Shown: positions 58,365 to 64,000 of the stretch, in pieces
How the letters are laid out: the number at the start of each line of letters is the position of its first letter
Position numbering within the stretch: the first letter of the stretch is position 1
Assembly: GCA_964526695.1 (NCBI GenBank)
Contig: CAZGJA010000017.1
Span: forward strand, 129,744 to 193,743
Length of the DNA: 64,000 bases
Direction of reading: 5' to 3'
Origin: JABWBH01 sp964526695
Lineage (GTDB): Bacteria > Planctomycetota > Phycisphaerae > UBA1845
Program-made: the position numbers and the translations under genes
The notes under the pieces: model-generated
Seen by the model: only the letters and a program-made list of their open reading frames with translations
The model's database searches: none
Told to the model about the DNA's origin: nothing

Positions 58365-59875
58365 GGTTTTGGCGGTGGTGCGGGTTCTTTCGAAGGCGCC
58401 GCGGGCGGGTTTGTCCGGGGCGCGTCGTTGCCGGCCTCCTCCTCATTCTCGACGTAGCCCAGCCCGCGAAGCTGCTCCTTCATCTTCAAGTCCGCGGGCT
58501 GCTTGCGCGGCGTGCGCCCTTCGGCCAGCACGGCTGCACGTTGAGTAAACCGGTCCAGCCGCGCGAGCAGATCCGCCTTCATCTCGGCGGCGACGCGCGG
58601 TTCGTCCTCCACCCGGTTCCGCAGTTCATGCGGGTCCGAGGAGAGATCGTAAAGCTCGTCGCGGCCTTCCGTGAGGTGGTAATACCGCCAACGCGCCCCC
58701 GTCAGCGCGAAGCGCCGCCCCGGCCCCCAGCCCTCTGAGTGATCCGTGCGTTCGCTGAAGACGGCATCCCGCTTGAAATCCGGCGCGAGCACGTCAAGCC
58801 CCGAAGCCTGCGCGCGCATCTCCGCCGCCGGGGAACCCATCGCCGCCAGCACCGTAGGAAACACGTCCACGAGAGAAACCACCGCATCCACGCGGCCGGG
58901 CGCGCGGTGCATCTTCCGAGGAAACCGGATCATCAGCGGCACGTGCATCTGCTCCTCATGCAGGTCGCCATGCGCGGGCCAGTCATGCTGCCCCAGCCCT
59001 TCGCCGTGATCGGCGGTCATGATGATGAGGGTGCGCTCCGCCTTTCCCGATTCGCGCAGCGCGCTCAGCGCCCGGCCGACCTGCTCGTCCATGAAGCGGA
59101 CTTCGCCGTCGTAGAGGTTGTGAACGTCCAGCGCGGTGCGGGCTTTCCACTTATCGGGGAAGGACAGCGTCGCGCGCCGCTCCGCGACCCATGCTTTGAG
59201 CCGCTCGTCCGTCGTGTATCGGCGGGCGAAGGGCGCGGGCGCGTCGTAAGGCCAGTGCGGATCGAAGAGGTGAATCCACGCGAAGAACGGCTCCTTCGGC
59301 GACGCGGCAAGCCACGCGACGAACGCCTCGACCGTCTCGTCGGCGCGGCGCTGTCCTGCCAGCTTCCAGTCGTCCTTCTCCGGTTGAGAGGTGAAGTCGA
59401 AACCGATGCCCAGCCCCGTGGAATCGCGCACCGGCGCGGCGCTCACGAAGGCGGCCGTGGCGTAGCCGGCATCCTTGAGCATCTGCGCGACACTGCGCAG
59501 CCGGGGCGTCGGCTCGAAGGACGCCTCAATGAGCCGCGTGTTGGACAGGTAGCCATGCTCCGACGGGTAAACGCCGCTGAAGAGCGACAGATGCGAAGGG
59601 AACGTGGTGGCCATCGGCGCGCAAGCGCGCGTGAACAGGATCGAGTCACGCGCCAGCGCGTCCAGATTCGGCGACGTGTCGCGGAAGTAGCCGTAGCAGC
59701 CGAGGTGATCCGCGCGCAGCGTATCGACGGTGATGAGCAGGATGCTCGTCGGCGTCGCGGGCGTTGGCGCGCCGGCCTCCTGCGCTGCGGGAAACGCGCC
59801 CAGCCGCGCCCCGACCGACGCGAACACCATCATGCACGCAGATAACAGCATCCCGCATGCGGCAAGCAGCCTCAC
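58361..59875 (-). CDS. secreted sulfatase-family enzyme with Thr at the active site
   Basis: 504 residues from a GTG at 59875, chosen because GAAGGAG lies 8 nt upstream; a GTG eight codons earlier is possible. Signal peptide LLAACGMLLSACMMVFASVG. Motifs: SILLITVDTLRADHLGCYGY, CAPMATTFPSHLSLFSGVYP (Thr in place of Cys/Ser of C/S-x-P-S-R), WIHLFDPHWPYDAPAPF, IIMTADHGEGLGQHDWPAHG, and the C-terminal KMKEQLRGLGYVENEEE. It belongs to the same subfamily as the enzyme at 30.2 kb. Sulfatase activity via formylglycine is not expected. The Pro/Lys-rich end suggests a flexible tail. Confidence 0.83.
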   Translation of the reverse strand: MRLLAACGMLLSACMMVFASVGARLGAFPAAQEAGAPTPATPTSILLITVDTLRADHLGCYGYFRDTSPNLDALARDSILFTRACAPMATTFPSHLSLFSGVYPSEHGYLSNTRLIEASFEPTPRLRSVAQMLKDAGYATAAFVSAAPVRDSTGLGIGFDFTSQPEKDDWKLAGQRRADETVEAFVAWLAASPKEPFFAWIHLFDPHWPYDAPAPFARRYTTDERLKAWVAERRATLSFPDKWKARTALDVHNLYDGEVRFMDEQVGRALSALRESGKAERTLIIMTADHGEGLGQHDWPAHGDLHEEQMHVPLMIRFPRKMHRAPGRVDAVVSLVDVFPTVLAAMGSPAAEMRAQASGLDVLAPDFKRDAVFSERTDHSEGWGPGRRFALTGARWRYYHLTEGRDELYDLSSDPHELRNRVEDEPRVAAEMKADLLARLDRFTQRAAVLAEGRTPRKQPADLKMKEQLRGLGYVENEEEAGNDAPRTNPPAAPSKEPAPPPKP

Positions 59876-59902
59876 ACTCGGGTCTCCTTCACGTCGCACC
59901 CA

Positions 59903-60078
59903 TCACGGGTCCGCTGCTGCGGACGCGCGCCACCCCCAGGGGTGTTTTCTCCGCCGTGTTGGCGTTTTGCCGTTTCAGTTGGGTGGCACGGTCTGGCGTA
60001 CTCGCCAGGCCGTGGCGAATGAAGAACAACCACGCGCACCGGCTCGCCTCACGGGTCCGCAGCAGCAAACCCGTGCCG
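59903..60078. repeat. three palindromic repeats between two minus-strand genes
   Basis: CACGGGTCCGCTGCTGCGGA at 59903-59934, GGTGGCACGGTCTGGCGTAC-TCGCCAGGCCGTGG at 59982-60016 and CACGGGTCCGCAGCAGCAAA at 60050-60078 are arranged within 180 bp. No gene between 59876 and 60113. Confidence 0.75.
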
Positions 60079-60113
60079 CCCGCCCTGCGCCGAAACCGAC
60101 CTCCGCCGTAACG

Positions 60114-61655
60114 CTACTCCTCGCTCTGGCTCGAATCCACCGGCGCGGCGAAGCGACCGGTCCTCCACCACGAGCGAACGTCATCGGCGTCGTACCGCAT
60201 CGCCCGCGTTCGCAGCCATGCCATCGGATCCGGCACGGTGAACGTCCGGTCCGGCTGTCGCACCAGGCCCACGTCCCGCCCGAACAGCCGGATCGTCAGC
60301 AGCGTGCGCCCATCCGCGCCGTGCGTGCCCAGCACGCGAAGCTGATCCCCGTCCAGCTTCAGCCGCGCCCCGAACTCAGCATACTCGACCTGCTCCGGGA
60401 GCATCACCGCGACGTCCACGCCGAGCAGCTCCTTCGCCGCCAGCGCCAGCGTTCGCCGGTCGATCAGACCCGGCTCCCCCTGCGGCGGGCCGACATGGAC
60501 CTCCACGTCCGCCATGTGCAGCCGATCGTCAAGCACGATCAGCGAGTGAATCGTCACTTCCGCCGCGCCCGTCACCCGCCCCTGTCCCCACAAGTCCGTC
60601 GCCCGCTGCACGTCCAACCCGTAGATGCGGCCCGCAACCGACAGAAGCTCCACGCTCCCGGCCACAAACCGCGCCTCGCGCACGACCAGGTCGGTCCGTG
60701 CTTCGCGGTCCGGATCGAGGCCCGGCCAGATTTGCCCGATCAGGATGCCTACCAGTCCGCCGGTGAACTCCAGCGCCTCAAGCCTGCGCTGCTCGATCTC
60801 CGCGCGATCCACTGTCAGGTTGGCGGTCCCCGCGTAGGGTCCGCCCGGCAGGCGCCGCGTCAGCTCCGCAAGGTCCGCGTCGAAGAGCGATCCGCGGAAG
60901 CTCCACCGCGGCCGCCCATCGGTCTGCATGAAACGGACGTCGCCGGAAAACTCGCCGGCGCAGACAGGCCCGCCGAGCGCATCGTCGAGGTTGAAGGCGT
61001 CGAGCGTGCTTCGCGGAATCTGAAGCTGCACCTGGTGGAAGTCCAGCGCCGCGCCGGACGTGAATCGCGCGGAAATGGCGATCGGCTCCTCGACCGTCTG
61101 CCCGTTCATCGCGCCGCACGTCAGTTGCGCCGAACCTTCGCCGTCGCACGTGAAGTCGATCACGCCCGACGCCCGCTCCGCCCGCAGCTCGAACTCGTCC
61201 TGCACCCAGCGCAGGTCAAAATCCTCCAGCCGCACGCGCTGCAACCCGAGATCCGCGAAGTCGTGCTGCAGCCCGGCGGCGATCAGCCGCTCATATTCGT
61301 AGCGCCGCCACTCCGGCGTGCCCACGATCAGCCAGCCGTCGCGCAAGTGCAAGTGATAACCCACCTCGTCGCCGACAAGCTGCTCGACCCACGTCGCCCG
61401 GTCGCACGCGAAGACCTGCGGGCCTGCGTCCCAGAGACGCGCCTGCACGCCCTCGAACGCCTGCGCGTGGAATGACAGCGGTTCGAGCCGATCAAAGCCC
61501 ACGGGCATCCCCACGAACTCGCTGATCTCGGCCTCCAGCGCGCGACGGTGTCCCGGACTGCGCAGAAACCAAGCGTAGCCGATCGTCAGCCCGAACGAGG
61601 CGACGACGCCTATGAACGTCAAGAGAAAGACTCGTTGCCTCGGCTTCGGCGCCAT
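60114..61655 (-). CDS. membrane-anchored AsmA-like protein of unknown function
   Basis: 513 residues. One N-terminal membrane helix (VFLLTFIGVVASFGLTIGYA), then ALEAEISEFVGMPVGFDRLE, the 'ie..l...lg..v.i...' opening of AsmA-like proteins. Long beta-rich repeats follow (DLGLQRVRLEDFDLRWVQDE, GTANLTVDRAEIEQRRLEAL) and a C-terminal RLKLDGDQLRVLGTHGADGR segment. It is shorter than the AsmA-like protein at 41.7-45.5 kb. The ATG at 61655 has GGAG 10 nt upstream; the frame continues into the palindrome at 61.74 kb without homology. Confidence 0.68.
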   Translation of the reverse strand: MAPKPRQRVFLLTFIGVVASFGLTIGYAWFLRSPGHRRALEAEISEFVGMPVGFDRLEPLSFHAQAFEGVQARLWDAGPQVFACDRATWVEQLVGDEVGYHLHLRDGWLIVGTPEWRRYEYERLIAAGLQHDFADLGLQRVRLEDFDLRWVQDEFELRAERASGVIDFTCDGEGSAQLTCGAMNGQTVEEPIAISARFTSGAALDFHQVQLQIPRSTLDAFNLDDALGGPVCAGEFSGDVRFMQTDGRPRWSFRGSLFDADLAELTRRLPGGPYAGTANLTVDRAEIEQRRLEALEFTGGLVGILIGQIWPGLDPDREARTDLVVREARFVAGSVELLSVAGRIYGLDVQRATDLWGQGRVTGAAEVTIHSLIVLDDRLHMADVEVHVGPPQGEPGLIDRRTLALAAKELLGVDVAVMLPEQVEYAEFGARLKLDGDQLRVLGTHGADGRTLLTIRLFGRDVGLVRQPDRTFTVPDPMAWLRTRAMRYDADDVRSWWRTGRFAAPVDSSQSEE

Positions 61656-61716
61656 CCCGCAGATTCTCCGCCGCACCGCGACCTCCGTCGCTGTCACGAA
61701 GCGTTCAGACCGGTTC

Positions 61717-63339
61717 TCAGGACAGCATCTTAACAGCCCGCGGTGAAAGGCAACGCTCGTCATTCCCGCCTGCGCGGGAATGACGAGCGTTGCCTTTCAC
61801 CACGGACTGATAGGCCAGGAAGCAGACCAGGATGCGGGCCTGCACCCGCTCGGACTTCTGATGCCAGATCGGTCGAATCTCCAGCTCGTCCTTGTGGATG
61901 CGGAACGCCCATTCCACCTCGGTCAACTGGATATACCACTTCCACAACCGGGCCGGGTCCGTCTCCGCCCAATTGGTGCGCAGCAAGGAGCAGCCCTCCG
62001 AAAGTTCCGCCCACTCGTTCCATCGCAGATGGCGGGTCCAGGTGATGCTCAGCCGGGCCTTTCCCTCCGGCTTGTCGAGAGGCGCGATACGAACGTCGAA
62101 AGCGCAGGCTCCGCGCCAGTAACGCTTACGCAGTCGCCCCAGCCGCTCATGAGCCAGACCCGCGTCGCGCAACCGCCCGCTTTCGGCCGAGGCGGCCAGC
62201 CGTTTCATGCCTGCCTCCATCCGGTCCAGGAACCGTTGATGCATGGCCTTTTCCTTCTCGCGACGATCGGCGCTGCGGGCCAGGATGAAGGTCTTGTCCC
62301 CCGCAGGGCCGGGAATGAGCTTCACCTCCACGCCCGCCTGAACTTCGTGCCAGTCCTTGGTGATCAGGTGCTGCTCGAACTGCTTCAACATCGCCTTGGG
62401 CGTGCCCACGAGGCAGGCGGCGGTGCGTCCGCGCAGGAAGTTCAGGTTCTTCTCGCTGACCATGCCGCGGTCCATGACCCACACCCGGCCGGCCTGTCCG
62501 TACGTGGCCTCCATCGCCGTGACGATCGTCTCCACCGTGGTCGAATCGCCGGTGTTGCCGTTGAACACCTCGTAGCCCAGGGGGATGCCGTCGGTCGTCA
62601 CCGCCAGACCGATGCAGATCTGCTTGCAGTCCGGCCGGCTGTCGCGCGAGTGCCCTCGCTGGGCCATCGGGTTGCCCAAGGCCTGCCCTTCGAAGTAGGT
62701 GCTGGTGATGTCGTACAACAGCAGGTCGTACTTCAGGTCGAAGAGATCGCCCAGACGTTCTTTCAGGTGCTTCTCGATCGTCTGCTTGTGCGGCAGGAGT
62801 TGATCCAGGCCGGCATACAGCCGGTCGGTGTGGACCTGTTCCACGGGAACGCCGAGCAGATCCTCCAGGGCGGTGCGCCGATACCACGTGTCCTCAATGT
62901 GCAGTTCGCTCGACGGCTCGCAGAGCCGCGCGAGGGTCAGGATCGCCGCCACGGTCGGCCAGGGCACTTCTTCGCGGCCGGCGGGCATCACCCGCGAAAG
63001 CAACGCGTCCAACCCGAGCAGCCGCCAGAGTCCCAGGGCCAGCCAGACGTCGCCGAAGTCCCGTGGCCGTTCCAGCCGGACGCCCTTGATCCTCACCCAT
63101 TCGACGTCATCGTCCGGCTCCGGATGACGCGGGGGATCGAACAGCGACGGCTGGGGGCGGTCCTTCTTATCCAGGCGCCGTCCGAGCTGGGCCCACCCGT
63201 TGCGCTCCCGCTTGCCGAGATCGCCCAGATAAGCGACCACCCGATGGCGCGAGCCCTTCGCGGCCCGGATGGACTCGACCAGAGCCCAGTACGTGTGCGT
63301 CTGGCGTCCGTGGCGACGTTCCAGCCGCTTGAGAAACAT
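61717..63339 (-). CDS. IS1634-type DDE transposase, C-terminus replaced
   Basis: 540 residues: MFLKRLERRHGRQTHTYWAL, HRVVAYLGDLGKRERNGWAQ, WPTVAAILTLARLCEPSSEL, LLYDITSTYFEGQALGNPMA (first Asp), GRVWVMDRGMVSEKNLNFLR (second Asp), LTEVEWAFRIHKDELEIRPI (Glu). The catalytic triad is intact. Family proteins continue after VCFLAY with another helix (vLwktLe...); here the frame instead runs QSVVKGNARHSRAGGNDERC through a perfect palindrome and stops. The element is therefore probably inactivated or altered at its 3' end. Terminal inverted repeats of the IS were not identified. Confidence 0.85.
   Translation of the reverse strand: MFLKRLERRHGRQTHTYWALVESIRAAKGSRHRVVAYLGDLGKRERNGWAQLGRRLDKKDRPQPSLFDPPRHPEPDDDVEWVRIKGVRLERPRDFGDVWLALGLWRLLGLDALLSRVMPAGREEVPWPTVAAILTLARLCEPSSELHIEDTWYRRTALEDLLGVPVEQVHTDRLYAGLDQLLPHKQTIEKHLKERLGDLFDLKYDLLLYDITSTYFEGQALGNPMAQRGHSRDSRPDCKQICIGLAVTTDGIPLGYEVFNGNTGDSTTVETIVTAMEATYGQAGRVWVMDRGMVSEKNLNFLRGRTAACLVGTPKAMLKQFEQHLITKDWHEVQAGVEVKLIPGPAGDKTFILARSADRREKEKAMHQRFLDRMEAGMKRLAASAESGRLRDAGLAHERLGRLRKRYWRGACAFDVRIAPLDKPEGKARLSITWTRHLRWNEWAELSEGCSLLRTNWAETDPARLWKWYIQLTEVEWAFRIHKDELEIRPIWHQKSERVQARILVCFLAYQSVVKGNARHSRAGGNDERCLSPRAVKMLS
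61742..61801. repeat. 60-bp perfect palindrome at the transposase 3' end
   Basis: Arms of 28 bp (GGTGAAAGGCAACGCTCGTC + ATTCCCGC) around a 4-nt loop CTGC, extendable to CCG(C/T)GG on the outside. The centre ATTCCCGCCTGCGCGGGAAT is the widespread 'cattcccgcg..cgcgggaatg' type of bacterial repeat. Confidence 0.85.
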
Positions 63340-64000
63340 GACATCCCTGCCGCAGAGCGAACCCCGTTCTCCCTGCCACAAAGATGACGCGAACAACTGT
63401 CAAATCAATGACTTTGTTCGTGACTACACGCCCGTTCGCACACAAAAGCCCACGCCGCGACCGCGAAAACGTCGATTTGTATCGAAAAACAATCGGAAAA
63501 TCAGCGCAACGGCGTAACTTGGGCCCGTAAGCCGCGCCGGCCAGTAAGCCGCGCCGGCCGCATGCGACGGGTTTGGCGATGACAGAGCCTTCCCCCCTCC
63601 CCCCGGGAGGGGTCGGGGGGAGGGCCGCCGGGACGAAGCAGGCACACGGCCTTCGCAGTCGGGCTGGCACAATCAGCCGTGCTCGCCAAACCTTGGGCGA
63701 AGCCGGGCATGCGCGCATCTGCGAACCGCCTGCTCCCACCCACGTGCGCCAGGCGTGCCCGAGTGCTTCGAGACAAAGCGTAAGACCGTCTGCCTCCCTC
63801 CCACGTGCGCCAGGCGTGCCCGAGTGTTTGGAGACAAAGCGTAAGGCCGCCTGCCTCCCACTCACGTGCGCCGGGTGTGCCCATTGTTCAGGGCAAGCGA
63901 TGAAACGCGACTCAAGCCCTTCCCCGAAGGGGAACCACGTGAATAGATGGGGATGAGCGTCCGTTGCTCGGGCCGGTGTAAGGTACCGGCCCGAGCAACG
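63340..64000. repeat. gene-free right end with 61-bp tandem repeats and terminal palindrome
   Basis: 63730-63893 has three units of about 61 bp (CACGTGCGCCAGGCGTGCCC, GAGACAAAGCGTAAG-CCG), the third truncated. 63580-63630 has CCTCCCCCC/GGGAGGGG-type pairing. 63962-64000 is a 16-bp-arm palindrome (CGTTGCTCGGGCCGGT, loop GTAAGGT) ending exactly at the window edge. No gene is supported. Confidence 0.7.

Noticed and set aside
61780..63387. 535-codon plus-strand frame
   Set aside because: Antisense to the transposase, which has the full DDE triad.
63730..63893. Possible CRISPR array
   Set aside because: Units of about 61 bp are contiguous tandem repeats without unique spacers, and no cas genes are present.

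Overview
The window is GC-rich DNA, most likely from a member of the Planctomycetota (Phycisphaerae-like; the class is not certain). Indicators are a ribH-nusB-ftsY block, an L34 protein of the planctomycete type, a TIGR03790-type protein, DUF1573-thioredoxin and FHA-GAF-phosphatase proteins, several secreted sulfatase-like and glycosidase proteins, a decayed Fn3-like 'planctomycete hypothetical', and intergenic DNA crowded with palindromic repeats. No rRNA, tRNA or CRISPR array was recognised.

Layout. 1-4.5 kb: infB (cut by the edge) and nusA behind a consensus promoter and an attenuator-like terminator, then an M24 peptidase. 4.9-8.6 kb: ECF sigma factor, zinc-finger anti-sigma factor and a secreted PDZ-like protein. 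8.7-16.6 kb: smpB, a DUF1573/TlpA fusion, a 45-residue rpmH inside repeat-rich DNA, a second ECF sigma/anti-sigma pair, a secreted coiled protein and an exported-looking AmrS radical SAM enzyme. 16.9-22.2 kb: a cluster of small stress-type genes (DUF3309, response regulator, lipoprotein, two DUF2294/MpsC-like genes, DUF892 ferritin-like gene). Two of these genes sit behind homologous structured RNA leaders, each with its own promoter and intrinsic terminator. 22-32.7 kb: TIGR03790 protein, WYL regulator-dtd, TIM-barrel isomerase plus membrane protein, a pseudogene, an Asp/Asn-rich secreted protein, a sulfatase-like enzyme and a GT2 glycosyltransferase. 32.8-36.4 kb: xseB, GT87, cutC and a retron-type reverse transcriptase preceded by 215 nt of nested hairpins. 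36.4-48.7 kb: GH116, site-2 protease, giant AsmA-like protein, GT39 and GH172/DUF2961. 49-53.5 kb: zinc-ribbon membrane protein, FHA-GAF-PP2C protein, and an HMG-CoA lyase plus biotin-carrier pair bracketed by a 90-bp inverted repeat. 53.8-56.2 kb: ftsY-nusB-ribH. 56.8-61.7 kb: DUF2723 protein, sulfatase-like protein and an AsmA-like protein. 61.7-64 kb: an IS1634-type transposase truncated at a 60-bp palindrome, then tandem repeats.

The strongest candidates for undescribed biology are (i) the paired RNA leaders at 18.8-19.0 and 21.46-21.65 kb in front of a DUF2294/MpsC-like gene and a DUF892 gene, which look like one cis-regulatory RNA class, and (ii) the retron-like reverse transcriptase with its hairpin-rich upstream region. 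A third layer of interest is the repeat landscape: at least six palindromic families, a long composite non-coding element in two inverted copies, and a 117-bp MITE with a 5-bp target duplication nested in one of them.
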